From positions 62,001-126,000 of the forward strand of contig NIZT01000070.1 in assembly GCA_003315655.1 (NCBI GenBank): 64,000 bases of DNA. The letters are read 5' to 3'. The position numbers and the translations under genes were made by a program. Of this stretch, positions 1 to 10,111 are shown piece after piece; the first letter of the stretch is position 1; each line of letters begins with the position of its first letter. The notes beneath the pieces were generated by a model that saw only the letters and a list, made by a program, of their open reading frames with translations, was not told where the DNA came from and ran no database searches. This DNA is from Candidatus Methanobinarius endosymbioticus. Lineage in GTDB: Archaea; Methanobacteriota; Methanobacteria; Methanobacteriales; Methanobacteriaceae.

Positions 1-639
1 AGATAATAAACAATACAGCATACCATACTATATAATTTTCCCATCCAATTTTATTTATCGTGTTAAATATTTCACTAAAATCAAATGCAGCTCCCATATT
101 TCCTTTTTCAACAAATCTAGCAATAGTAATAGTTGCGATTAAGGTGAATAGTATGAATAAAATCAATGCTATTAAGAACACAACAAAGAATGAAATAATT
201 ACTTGTGTTATAAATGCTTGAGTCATAATTGTACCGAGAGCTATTCTCAATATATAATCAAATGCTTCAGTTATGAATGCTACTACTAATGTTATTATAA
301 TTGGTATTAAATAATAGATTATTGTGATAATTAAAACTTTTATCCCATCTACAATATTTTCCCAGATTTATTTTTCTGGTAAAACATTTATATTACTAAT
401 TGTTTCTCTAACAATACTAAAACTATATCCTGCAACAAATAAATTTATTATTAAACTTACTATTGGAACTATAGTAAGAATTATTCCTGTAATACCAATA
501 CTGTGTAAAGATATTCCTAAAGCTGGTAAAAAAGTAGCTAAATTAGCTATTATAACTAATATACCTAAAATTAATAATTTGTTCCAATCAGTTTTGAAGG
601 AGAAGTGAGACTATCTTTAAAAATTCCGCTTATTTTTAT
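1..639 (-). pseudogene. DUF4013-type membrane protein, broken, runs off left edge
   Basis: Reading the minus strand from 639, the frames give ISGIFKDSLTSPS, then after a one-base shift near 590 KTDWNKLLILGILVIIAN, followed by hydrophobic segments to the window edge. This resembles the DUF4013 multi-pass membrane family common in Methanobrevibacter. Three lesions are visible: the expected ATG is ATA at 637-639 although an AGGAG-like site precedes it, there is a frameshift near 590, and an in-frame TAA lies near 372 (PEK-stop-IWENIVDGIK). The reading frame is otherwise well kept, so decay is recent. The C-terminus lies outside the window. Family name is from memory. Confidence 0.72.
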
Positions 640-1089
640 TTTTCTAACACTCCTTTTTAAATATCAATATAAGTTTATCTTATATTACAATATATTTTTT
701 CGTTTCATTATTAATATGCTTGATTAGTCTGTCTTTGCCTTATTTATTAATTATTTAGTTGAATTAATTTAATTATACTTAATTTTTAACTAAAAAAAGA
801 ATTAAAATTAAATTAAAATAATATTATGAAAATAGTATAAAGATAGAATAACAATTTAATAAATGAAAATTTTATAATAAATAAAAATTTTATTATTTAA
901 ATTGTTATAATATAAATCTAAAAGTGAAATAAAGTGATTATAATACATTAATAAACATAAATAGTTATTATGAAATGATTTATATATTGTAATAATTAGT
1001 AAATAAAATTAGTAAATAACAGTAATATTTAGTAAATAACTTAAAATTTAACTAATTAAATTTTAAATAACTATAATGGGGATGAAATT
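640..1089. other. Intergenic, no gene seen
   Basis: Very AT-rich gap between two divergent genes. It holds three imperfect copies of a TTAGTAAATAA-like word at about 988-1040. No open frame with a ribosome binding site or RNA-like stem was found. Confidence 0.5.
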
Positions 1090-1437
1090 ATGAAAATTAA
1101 ATATAATACAATGATAGTTAAAAATATGGATGAATCTCTTAAATTTTATACAGAAACTTTGGATTTTGAAATTGATAGTCAATATGATCTTCCACAAGCT
1201 AAAATTATTTTATTAAAAGGTGAAGGTGATGCAATGATAGAACTTATACAAAATAAAGTACATGAAACTGGTTTGTATTCTATAGGAATGGATGTTGAAG
1301 ATATGAATGCTGAAGTAGAAAAATTAAAATCTAGAGGAATAGAATTTGTCATGGAACCAGTTGATATAAATGCAGGATCAATGGCTTTGTTTAAGGATCC
1401 AAATGGTGTAAATATAGTCTTAGTTAAACATAGCTAG
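1090..1437 (+). CDS. VOC family protein (glyoxalase/dioxygenase fold)
   Basis: The 115-residue protein has the two beta-alpha-beta-beta-beta halves of the vicinal-oxygen-chelate fold: residues 5-55 (TMIVKNMDESLKFYTETLDF) and 62-113, ending in FKDPNGVNIVLV. In metal-binding members the ligands are two His and two Glu; here the first His position is Asn6, the second-half His is absent and the last Glu is Val, leaving only Glu51. It may therefore not be a classical metal enzyme. The start follows a GGGGATGA site. It stands alone, with no operon partner. Substrate cannot be predicted. Confidence 0.85.
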   Translation: MKIKYNTMIVKNMDESLKFYTETLDFEIDSQYDLPQAKIILLKGEGDAMIELIQNKVHETGLYSIGMDVEDMNAEVEKLKSRGIEFVMEPVDINAGSMALFKDPNGVNIVLVKHS

Positions 1438-1462
1438 ATTATATTATTATTATTATTTTTAT

Positions 1463-2317
1463 TTAAAATGATCCGATAGCAAAAGTTATAAACGAAATAA
1501 TCATGCCTATTTTAACTAGTTTCGATGCTTTTTTACAACTTATTGGGGATTGATCTTTCAATATAGTACATGCTCCATAAAAGAAAGTTATTATTGCCAA
1601 TGCTAATACTAAAAGATAATAAAAATTAAAAATCCCATTGAAATACAATATTGGGCTTAAAACACTAGCTAGTACCATTAAAAATCCTGATAAATAGGAT
1701 GAATTTTTCTTTCCATATAATATTGGAAATGTTTTTGCTTTTTCTATTTTATCTCCTTCGATATCTTCCATATCTTTAGTAATTTCTCTAGCCACGGTAA
1801 TAACAAATGCAAAAAATCCAAGATAAAATGAAGTAATAATTATTTCTATATTTTTTGTTTCAAGACCAATTATAAATCCTCCAAATATAAAACAAAGACT
1901 TGTTAAAAAAGATATGGATAAATTTCCAATTAAAGCAATTTTTTTTAGTGTATGGGCATAATAATACATTAATAAAGAAGATATTATAACAATTAACAAT
2001 GGAATATAACTATTTACTAAATAACTAATTATAATTCCTATTAATATAGCTATTATAAATAAAAAATAAGAATATATCTTTGCATTCTTAAGAGAAATTC
2101 TTCCAGAAGGAATTGGTCTTTCAGGTTTATTGATTGCATCTATTTCATGGTCAAAATAATCGTTTATCACATTTCCACCACCCATAGCTAAAAATACAGC
2201 TATCGCTCCTAATATGATGGGAATATTATAATTTGTCCCTATAATTGCCATTAATATAACTGCTATAATTCCCATAACAGCATTTCCTGGTCTGATTATT
2301 TTTAAGTATGCATTCAT
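1463..2317 (-). CDS. ubiA: Digeranylgeranylglyceryl phosphate synthase (UbiA family)
   Basis: This integral membrane prenyltransferase would add the second geranylgeranyl chain to geranylgeranylglyceryl phosphate, making the ether-lipid core of archaeal membranes. The 284-residue length fits the family. The first aspartate motif is NDYFDHEID at residues 52-60, and the second is KDMEDIEGDK at 181-190, both binding Mg-prenyl diphosphate. About eight hydrophobic segments are visible. The start MNAYLKIIRPGN matches family N-termini. A 26-base (AT)13 run lies 52-77 bases upstream of the start codon and may overlap the promoter. Confidence 0.9.
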   Translation of the reverse strand: MNAYLKIIRPGNAVMGIIAVILMAIIGTNYNIPIILGAIAVFLAMGGGNVINDYFDHEIDAINKPERPIPSGRISLKNAKIYSYFLFIIAILIGIIISYLVNSYIPLLIVIISSLLMYYYAHTLKKIALIGNLSISFLTSLCFIFGGFIIGLETKNIEIIITSFYLGFFAFVITVAREITKDMEDIEGDKIEKAKTFPILYGKKNSSYLSGFLMVLASVLSPILYFNGIFNFYYLLVLALAIITFFYGACTILKDQSPISCKKASKLVKIGMIISFITFAIGSF

Positions 2318-2368
2318 AATCTCACATTTTTTCTGAATTTTTAATTATCTAATCTTTTTTCATTTCAA

Positions 2369-2400
<32 letters not shown>

Positions 2401-2641
2401 TTCTTATTTGTATTTGGTTTGAATATCATATATATTGAAATATTTTATTATATTACAAAAAATTCAAAATTTAAATTATAACATATATTTTAATATATAC
2501 TATATTTGTACACTATATTTAATAATATTTAATTTAATAAATAAAAATTAAGAACTAATAATTGATAAATAAGAATTAATAAATTAAAAAAGAATTTAAA
2601 AAGGATATAATATTCATATCCTTAAAATTTAAGATTTTTTA

Positions 2642-4415
2642 TTATTTTTTCCTAGTTATAATTTCTAAACTACTTAATAGTACTAATATTATCGCGATTA
2701 TTACCATTCCTGTTTCTTTCATAGTTGCATTAGCTGTAACTGGATTATTTTTTGGGTTATTAGTTTTATTATTTGGTGTAGGGTTAGGTGTAGAATTTGG
2801 TGTTGGTATAGGATCTTCAGTTATAGTAACTATTGCACTGTTGGTAGATGGTTCATAAACTTCATCACTAAGGAAAAGTACAGTAAAATCAACTGTAGCT
2901 ATTCCATTTGCATTTGTGATAGCTGTTTTTTCAACTCCATCGGTGTTGAAAATTACAGTTTTACCAGATATAATGGATTATTATTTTTATCAACTAATTT
3001 AGCAGTAAGTTTAACACTTTGACCTGCTTTACCATTAACACCACTAGCATTGATAATCGTTGGCATTTTAATTACTATGAAAGGTACTGTATTAAGTTGA
3101 TTATATGTTGAAGAACTTTCTTACAAGGTCTCCCTAGTTTCAATGCTTCAACATTAAATGTTTTAGCAAATCTTGCATCAATATTGTGTTGATTACCATT
3201 TATATCAGTTATAGTTGTTATAAAATATGGTAATTTCTCAACATTATATGCTTTCTAGTAGTGTTTAAAACCATGTAGTAGCCATATTTCACTTAGAAGT
3301 AATATATACTGGATTGGTTTGTGTTGTATTTAATACTGTTATGAAATAGTTGTTAGTTGAAAAGTTATTTTGGAAATTAGTAACATTTTCTGGTCATACA
3401 TTTCTACACCACCAATAATAATCTGTATTGATATAATGGGTAAAATTTGCATTATCTTCAGTTGCTGCTATTCTTTGACCAATTGATATCTTTTCATAAC
3501 TTACAATATAACCTTTCTCAGAATTTTTATAAAATACATTATAATTGATGTAAGATCTCATATATGAATTTCTTATTCCAACAATATGTATTGTAGATCC
3601 TGTTACTGCATCATTTTCAATAAAAATATGGCCTTGTATGTTTGAAGTTTTACCATAAATATATATACCTCCTCCAAAACTTCTTGAACTTTGACTACTA
3701 TTTTTAGTCGTGTTTTTACTGAAATTATAATTTATAATGTTAGAATCAGAATTGGAATATATTGTACCACTATTCCTCTAGATGTTCTTTAAACTTCATT
3801 TTCGTTAAATATTGAATTCTTAATAGTAATATCTTTTGTAGAAGTATATATTTCACTGTCTTAGCTTATATAGCTGTTAAATTTATTTTCAGTAAATACT
3901 GAATCTGTAATTTGTAGATTAGAGTCATTGCCTCTAGTATAGAAACATATTGCACCATCATAACCATCTGAAGCTACATTATTACTGAACTTACAATTTT
4001 GAACACTACTTGAACTATTTTCACCTTGATGATATATTACTGCTCCATCAAGAGCATATCCGTTTTGGAAGGTAATGTTTATTAAACGAACATTATATCT
4101 TGCAAATTTAGAATAGTTTCCAAATTGTAATAACCAATTTTTACCTTCACCATCAATAATTACTTTATTATTTTTTCCAATTATTGTGATGTCTTTAGTT
4201 CTGTCAACTGATAGGTTTGTATTATCAGAACCTTTGTATGTTCCTTCTTTAAGGTATATAGTATCATAATTATCGTTATTGATAACAGATTTAATACCAC
4301 CAGAAGTATTAGTTCCAATTTCAGTTGATGCTGCAAATGATGAGCTAATTAATGCAAAAAATAAGACTATAAATCCTAAAAACAATATAAATTTTTTGTT
4401 TAGGTTTAATTTCAT
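2642..4415 (-). pseudogene. Adhesin-like surface protein, broken
   Basis: The intact N-terminal piece (3861-4415, 184 residues) starts with a signal peptide ending SSSFAAS and goes on into parallel beta-helix repeats (VRLINITFQNGYALDGAV, VQNCKFSNNVASDGYDGA). After the TAA near 3861 the same protein continues in shifting frames with several stops (DSEIYTSTKDITIKNSIF, then FGGGIYIYGK). Near the end comes an Ig-like domain (INASGVNGKAGQSVKLTAKL), a Pro/Asn/Thr linker and a C-terminal membrane anchor, TGMVIIAIILVLLSSLEI followed by ITRKK. The whole gene is therefore recognisable but carries at least four lesions. The RBS GGGGGTGAAA before the ATG is strong, so expression of a truncated secreted fragment is possible. 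Confidence 0.85.
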
Positions 4416-4473
4416 TATTTTTCACCCCCTTTTATTAATTTGTCAAAAATTTCTCTTTATACAAGAAACATAA

Positions 4474-4497
4474 TATCATTAATAAATATTAATGATA
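4474..4497. promoter_or_regulatory. 24-bp inverted repeat upstream of adhesin
   Basis: The arms TATCATTAATA and TATTAATGATA are perfect inverted copies with a two-base spacer. The element lies 59-82 bases upstream of the adhesin start at 4415, about where the TATA box should be. A dimeric repressor site is the simplest reading; a transcript hairpin is possible. No regulator is identified. Confidence 0.5.
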
Positions 4498-4616
4498 ATA
4501 ACTTTTATTTTCTAAAGAGATGTAGGTATCATATGATTATTCTAATAAATAGTTTTCTATAGAATGAAAGTTGTTTGCAAAAGAATCATAGTTTCTATTT
4601 CACAAAAGAGTTCAAT

Positions 4617-4630
4617 TGATTGATCAATCA
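4617..4630. promoter_or_regulatory. 14-bp perfect palindrome
   Basis: TGATTGATCAATCA reads the same on both strands. It lies in the divergent gap about 200 bases upstream of the adhesin start and 410 bases before the racemase remnant. Palindromes of this length arise by chance only rarely, but no function can be assigned. Confidence 0.35.
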
Positions 4631-5039
4631 TTCTAATAATTAAAGATTTATGAAAAATCAGTGAATAAACTTAAACTATATTAAATATTCTTTAATAATT
4701 TTTTGAATAATTTTTAAATTTTTCTTAAATATTAAAAATTTTATAAAGTATTATAATAATCTTATGAAAAAATATAAAAAATTTATAAAATAATTTGAAA
4801 ATAAATGTAATTATTAATGTATTGAATAATAATATCAAACATAAAAGTATTAATTTATAATGTTATTACTAATAATAATAGGATAATATTTAATAATAAC
4901 AATAATTAATCTAATTACAAATATAATAATAAAAATTTAATAATTAAAATAATAACAAAGATAATAACAAAGGGAATAATAGAAAACTAATTTAAATAGA
5001 CCCTAAACATTTAATAAGTTCTTTTTTATAGATAATATT

Positions 5040-5732
5040 ATGAAACAAAACAAAATCATTGGATTAGTTGGGGGATTAGGACCAGCTTCTAAAATAGATT
5101 ATTATAAACAAATCATGAGAAAATATAGGCAGTTCGATCAGGAAAATTATCCCTCAAATTGAGAGTGTGAATGTGGCTGAAATATTAAATTATGTTGAAT
5201 TTAAGCAATGATTCATTAAGTGAAAAACCTTTAAAAAATATTAATCAATTAGCTAATGATGGAGCTAATATAGGGGCAATATCATCAAATACTCCTCATG
5301 TTGTATTTGAAAAAATTGAAAAAGAATCAAAAATTCCATTAATAATTATTACTCAAAGTACTGTTGAAAAAGCAAAAAATAAGGGTTATAAAAGAGTATT
5401 ATTAACTGGAACAATATTTACTATGGATAATGATTTTTATCAAAAAGAATTTGAAAAGGAAAATATTGAATGTATAACTCCAAACAATGAAGATAAACAA
5501 ATTATACAAAATATTATCTTTCCCAATCTTGAAAATGGAAAAGTAATAAAAAAAGATAAATTAAAATTTATAAATATTGTAGAAAAGATTTTATCAAGAG
5601 AAGATTATTGATGCAGTAATTTTAGGATGTACAGAATTACCTCTAATGATAAAAGAAGGAGATATTTCTAAACCTATATTAGATACAACAGAAATCCATA
5701 CTGATAAAATAGTAGAATCAATTATAAATTAA
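5040..5732 (+). pseudogene. Aspartate/glutamate racemase family, broken in several frames
   Basis: The start MKQNKIIGLVGGLGPASKID is typical of aspartate racemase family proteins, but the frame ends at TGA near 5160. A second frame gives IESVNVAEILNYVEFKQ, a third (from about 5192) carries LANDGANIGAISSNTPH and runs to 5611, and after another shift the C-terminal motif DAVILGCTELPLMIKEGD appears. The second catalytic Cys (GCTE) is kept; the first site reads SSNTPH, as in the Cys-lacking subgroup. With at least three frame changes the gene is dead. Confidence 0.82.
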
Positions 5733-5760
5733 TTTATAATAAGAAAACTAGGGATAGTTT

Positions 5761-6569
5761 ATGAAAAATAATCCTTTAAAACTTAAAATACATGGAAATG
5801 ATAATCCAGACTCCATTAAAACTTATAAAGAAAATTCTTTAAAAACTGTTTATATTATTGATTTTGAAAAAATAGATAATGGACGGATGGAATGTTATGA
5901 GCTTTTCCCAGGGATACAATTAACATTGATAGAAGTCCATGCATTTAAATTTGATGAATTTGGTATTAATCATTGTAGAAAAGGAAGATTTGAATGTTAT
6001 TTTAATGGAAAATATCAGTATATGGGAGAAGGGGATTTGGTTGCAGTTACAGAATCTGCTAAAGATCAATATTTTGGATTTCCATTAGGCTTTTATGAAG
6101 GAATAGAAATATTCATTGATGTTAAAAAAGCTAAAGATTCTTTAAAGGATATATTAGGATACTCATTTGATTTGAATGAACTATACAATAAAATAGCTGA
6201 AAACAATTATTTTTCATTGATTAAAGCTACTAAAGAAATAGAACATATTTTTGATGAAATGTATAATGTGGATGAGAAAATAAAGGAAACTTATTTTAAA
6301 TTAAAGTTACTAAAACTATTTTTATTTTTAAATATTACTCCTTTAAACAATAATTCTGATAATAGGTCTCAAGTTTCAAAAAACAGGTGCAAATAGTAAA
6401 AAAAATTAAAGATGAATTAGTTAAAAATAGTGATAAACCATTAACATTAAAAATTTTGTCACAAAAATATGATATTAGTGTTAGTTCTTTAAAGTCATAT
6501 TTTAAAATTATTTATATTTATTCATATATATTTAATCTTATATTACCTTTTTGGATCAACATAATTTAG
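5761..6569 (+). pseudogene. AraC-type transcription regulator, frameshifted and truncated
   Basis: The first frame (5761-6396) encodes a 200-residue sensor-like region (VHAFKFDEFGINHCRKGRFE) of the kind found in front of AraC helix-turn-helix domains. After a frameshift near 6385 the next frame gives VQIVKKIKDELVKN and a single helix-turn-helix, LKILSQKYDISVSSLKSYFK, and then stops at 6569. The second helix-turn-helix of the AraC pair is missing. It sits directly upstream of an ABC exporter remnant, which it probably once controlled. An 18-bp palindrome follows the stop. Confidence 0.78.
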
Positions 6570-6581
6570 GCATGCCTAAAT
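6564..6581. promoter_or_regulatory. 18-bp perfect palindrome before ABC exporter
   Basis: ATTTAGGCATGCCTAAAT is fully self-complementary and lies 32 bases upstream of the exporter start at 6613. The TTAGG...CCTAA half-sites resemble metal-dependent repressor (DtxR/IdeR-type) boxes; that likeness is from memory and is inference. The gene it would control is now broken. Confidence 0.5.
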
Positions 6582-6612
6582 ATTTAATTAATAATTTTTT
6601 AAGGAGGATAAA

Positions 6613-8401
6613 ATGGAAAATCATGACCAAAATAAGAATAAACTTTTACATTTATTAAGTTTTTCAGGAAATGACAAATATTTAACCATCATGGGATGTA
6701 TATTATCTGCTATAAACGCAGTATTAGGATTTTTACCTTTTTTTTTATATATTTATATTTATATATATTTGGGGGCTAATTGAAGAAATAATATTAGTAA
6801 GGCCAAAATTTTCAAATGCAGGAAATTTGGTTTATTATGGAATAGAAGCATTAAAATATGCATTATTATCTATAGGTATTTATTTCATTGGATTGATGCT
6901 TACTCATTTATTTGCATTTAGAAATGAGAGAAATATGAAAAAAATAACCATGAAACGTTTAGTAAGATTACCACTAGGTTATTTTTCAAAAAAGCATTGG
7001 ACAGCTACGTAAAATTATAGATTATAGTGCAGAAAAAACTGAAGGTTTTTTAGCTCATTCATTACCAAATATTGTAGGGGCAATAGTAGCTCCAATAGCT
7101 TTTATAATATTACTATTTAATTTTAACTGGTTTTTTGGATTACTATCTATTATACCTTTAGGAATAAGGTTTTTGTTTTTTATTCTGCTTATGGGAAAAG
7201 GTACTAGAAATATGATGATAAAATATCAAGAATCATTAGAAGAAATGAATGCTGAAGCAGTAGAATATGTAAGAGGAGTACCAGTTACAAAAACTTTCCA
7301 GAACAATCTTCTCCTTTAAAAATTCCATAAAACCATAAAAATTATCGTAAATTTGTAAGTAACTATTCAATATACTGTCAAATCCCATATACTTCATTTA
7401 CAGTTTTAATCAATGCATTTTTTGCATTATTAATACCTGCAGGGTTATTATTAATGGGATCTATTTTTGATCCTTCATTATTACTTGATTTGATATTTCA
7501 CATGATTTTAACACCAGTAGCTTCATTATTAATGAATAAGTTCAGGTTTGTTAGTCAGAATTGGTTAATTGTAAAACAAGCTCTTTCAAAATCGATGAAA
7601 TATTAGGGGAAAAATCATTAAAAGAACCTAAAAATCCTCAAAAAATCACAGAACATTCTGTTAAATTTAACAATGTCTCATTTACTTATCCAGGAAATAC
7701 AAAAACAACCATAGATAATATTTCTTTTGATATTAAAGAAAATGAAACCATAGCTTTGGTTGGTCCATCTGATGGTGGAAAAACAACAACAGCTACTTTA
7801 ATTCCAAGATTTTGGGATGTGGATAGTGGTGAAATTACATTAAATGGTGTTGAACTAAATGAACTCGATCCAGAGGCACTTTTGAAAAACTATTCTATAG
7901 TATTTCAAGATGTGATTTTATTTGATGATACTGTAATGGAAAACCTAAGAATATGATCTCCATGCAGCTACTGATGAAGATGTTTATAGAATAGCTAAAT
8001 TAGCACAATGTGAGGGATTTATAAAAAATCTCCCTAATGGTTATAACACCTTAATTCGAGAGAATGCTTCACTATTGTTTGATGGAGAACTCCAAAGAAT
8101 CTCCATTACAAGAGCTTTATTAAAAGACCCACTAATAATTCTCTTAGATGAAGCAACAGCATCTCTTGATGTAGAAAATGAATCTGAAATTCAAAAGGCA
8201 CTATCAAAATTAGTCAAAAACAAAACAGTAATTGTTATAACACATAGAATGCGAACAATAATCAATGAAGATAAAATAATAGTACCAAAAGAAGGAAGAA
8301 TCACAGAACAAGGTTCTCCAGACGAATTGATGGAAAAAGAAGGAAGTTTATATAAACACATGTTTGAAATACAAACAAAAGCAAGTAAATGGAAAGTATG
8401 A
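6613..8401 (+). pseudogene. ABC exporter (fused membrane and ATPase domains), broken
   Basis: The start MENHDQNKNKLLHLLSFSG follows a strong AAGGAGGAT site. Pieces in different frames cover the transmembrane domain (MVYYGIEALKYALLSIGIYF; IGQLRKIIDYSAEKTEGFLA) and the ATPase domain (VKFNNVSFTYPGNTKTTIDN). Walker A (GPSDGGKTT), Walker B (LIILLDEA) and the switch His (VITHRM) are kept, but the signature motif reads LFDGE instead of LSGGE. Frameshifts or stops lie near 6780, 7010, 7315, 7560 and 7955. It belongs to the MsbA-like multidrug exporter type and pairs with the AraC remnant upstream. Confidence 0.85.
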
Positions 8402-8448
8402 TATTAAATTATTTATAATTTTCTTTCTTTTTTTATTTTTTATTTATT

Positions 8449-8661
8449 TTATTTTAAAAATCTACATGCATCATAGGCAGAATATATACTATAAATAAAT
8501 GATATAATGCATATATTGGTCTCTACAGTATAGATTAAAATATATAATATGATTCCTATGATTAAAAATACGATTCCTTTTAGAAAGTTTTGACCTTCAT
8601 ATATTTGCCCTAAACCAGGAATAAGAAAGGATAAAATTGTTGCAATTAAAATATTAGTCAT
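8449..8661 (-). CDS. Small two-helix membrane protein (TM2-like)
   Basis: The 70-residue protein consists of two or three hydrophobic segments (residues 3-15, 26-46, 50-62). The sequence FLIPGLGQIYEGQNFLKG between them resembles the turn of TM2-type small membrane proteins. A GAGATGTG site precedes the ATG. Function is unknown. It is convergent with the exporter remnant and 58 bases downstream of the alkyltransferase gene on the same strand. Confidence 0.65.
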   Translation of the reverse strand: MTNILIATILSFLIPGLGQIYEGQNFLKGIVFLIIGIILYILIYTVETNICIISFIYSIYSAYDACRFLK

Positions 8662-8719
8662 GATTTACACATCTCTATCAATATTATTATTAAATATTAT
8701 TTTTAATTTTACTATTTAA

Positions 8720-9259
8720 TTAAAGAGCTGTTCCTTTTTTAGGTACAAATAATTTTTTCATATCTACATTTTCATCTTCAAGAAGTTTAATTTTTTTATC
8801 TAAGCCTCCAGCATACCCAGTTAAACTACCATTTGTTCCAACAACTCTGTGACATGGAATAATAATAGAAATAGGATTGTGGCCTACGGCCCCACCTACA
8901 GCTTGACTAGACATTTTCTCTTTATTGGTTTTTTTTGCCATTATTTTAGCTATTTCTCCATATGGTATGGTTTCACCATAAGGAATCTCACATAAAATGT
9001 CCCATACAGCTTCTCTAAACTCAGTTCCCTTAGGAGCTAAAGGTAAATCAGAAATTTTAGGCTTTTTTCCTTCGAAATAGTCATCTAACCATTTACGTGT
9101 TTTATTAAAGATTGGTAAATCAGCTTTTTCTATCATTTCTTCATTTACACTATCAGTAAAATGCTTCTGATCTTTCATCCATATCCCAATAAGATTTTCA
9201 CCATCACTAGCTAATATCAGTGGTCCAATGGGTGATTCATATTTTTTTGAATAAATCAT
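8720..9259 (-). CDS. ogt: Methylated-DNA--protein-cysteine methyltransferase
   Basis: This suicide DNA-repair protein would remove methyl groups from O6-methylguanine and O4-methylthymine by transfer to its own cysteine. The acceptor is Cys136 in IIPCHRVVG, preceded by the helix-turn-helix PYGEIAKIM (residues 99-107). The Arg-finger site before AVGGAVGHNP is Gln, a variant also common in bacterial Ogt proteins. The 179-residue length fits Ogt. AAGGAAAA precedes the ATG. It appears to be a single gene. Confidence 0.93.
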   Translation of the reverse strand: MIYSKKYESPIGPLILASDGENLIGIWMKDQKHFTDSVNEEMIEKADLPIFNKTRKWLDDYFEGKKPKISDLPLAPKGTEFREAVWDILCEIPYGETIPYGEIAKIMAKKTNKEKMSSQAVGGAVGHNPISIIIPCHRVVGTNGSLTGYAGGLDKKIKLLEDENVDMKKLFVPKKGTAL

Positions 9260-9367
9260 GATTTTTTCCTTATAATTTAATTATTGTAATATTTTTTTAT
9301 ATTTTATTGTTCAATTAGTTTATTTAATATAGTTTAAAACATAACTTGCTATTTCATATCGTCTTTC

Positions 9368-10084
9368 CTATTTTCTTTTTTTCTTTTTTTCTTTTTTTGA
9401 AAAGTTAAATCGTTTATTTTTCTCAAAATCTCTTTCTTCTCGTCTTCTTTTGGTTGTTTTCTTAGGAAATGGATTTTCTTTTTTTATTTCTTCTACTCTA
9501 TTTAAAAAGCTTTCTGAAATATTAGGGTCAAAATTATTAGAAAAAACATCTTTTCTTACAGCTAATGATATTTTTAAAGCAAGTGTTCTAGCTATTTTCC
9601 CTCTAACCCACCAAGGATTAGTTCTTACTTGAGGATGTTGAAATATAAGACCATGTTTAGGAGGTCTTTCTCCAGTTTTAAGATGGCGAAATAGAGCTTT
9701 TTCAGCACCCATAATCTGAAGAGTAGCTGCAGAATACATAGCAAAACTTTTAAGTCCACCAATATGAGCAATTAATTTTGCAGCCAGTGAAGAACCCAAT
9801 AAATCTCTCAAATTTGGAGCTGATTTTTCCATTTTTTGATCTATATAATCTTCTGTTTTATTCCTTGTAATTTGTAAAGATTGAATAGATTTTGCAAATG
9901 AATTGATCATTTCGATATCTTCAGAGTCTATTTCAGCACCATTGCTACCATTTTCAATATCAATTTCATCGTTTGTTGTGATTGATTCAGGAAGATTTTT
10001 AATAATTTCCTCTCTATTGGAATTATCAGCTATTAAACTAATAAAACTTTCATTGTTTTGAATAATATCAATTTCTGGAAAATA
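9368..10084 (-). pseudogene. Nop5/Nop56 box C/D RNP protein, N-terminal half missing
   Basis: Archaeal Nop5 bridges fibrillarin and L7Ae on C/D guide RNAs. The C-terminal Nop domain is intact and highly conserved (GAEKALFRHLKTGERPPKHG, LIFQHPQVRTNPWWVRG), with the usual Lys-rich tail. The first in-frame ATG is at 9910, giving 180 residues. Homology continues upstream in frame (YFPEIDIIQNNESFISL) to a TAA at 10085-10087, with no ATG, GTG or TTG between. The whole N-terminal domain, which binds fibrillarin, and part of the coiled coil are absent. Fibrillarin starts 28 bases further on in the opposite direction, so a rearrangement or assembly misjoin near 10085-10111 is likely. Confidence 0.8.
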
Positions 10085-10111
10085 TTACAATTTAATAATG
10101 GAATAATTATC

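Larger units (their letters stand above)
4416..5039. other. Intergenic with two palindromes
   Basis: AT-rich gap between the divergent adhesin and racemase remnants. It contains the inverted repeat at 4474-4497 and the palindrome at 4617-4630, listed separately. No gene or RNA-like element otherwise. Confidence 0.5.

Noticed and set aside
370-376. In-frame stop in the DUF4013 gene as a recoded codon
   Set aside because: The codon is TAA, not the TAG used for pyrrolysine, and the gene also carries a frameshift and a lost start.
324-608. Open frame of 94 codons on the plus strand
   Set aside because: It is antisense to the DUF4013 remnant, whose minus-strand translation matches a family, and it has no ribosome binding site.
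10058-10111. N-terminal extension of fibrillarin
   Set aside because: The added residues overlap the antisense Nop5 homology, and family members start at MNVYIKED or the like.
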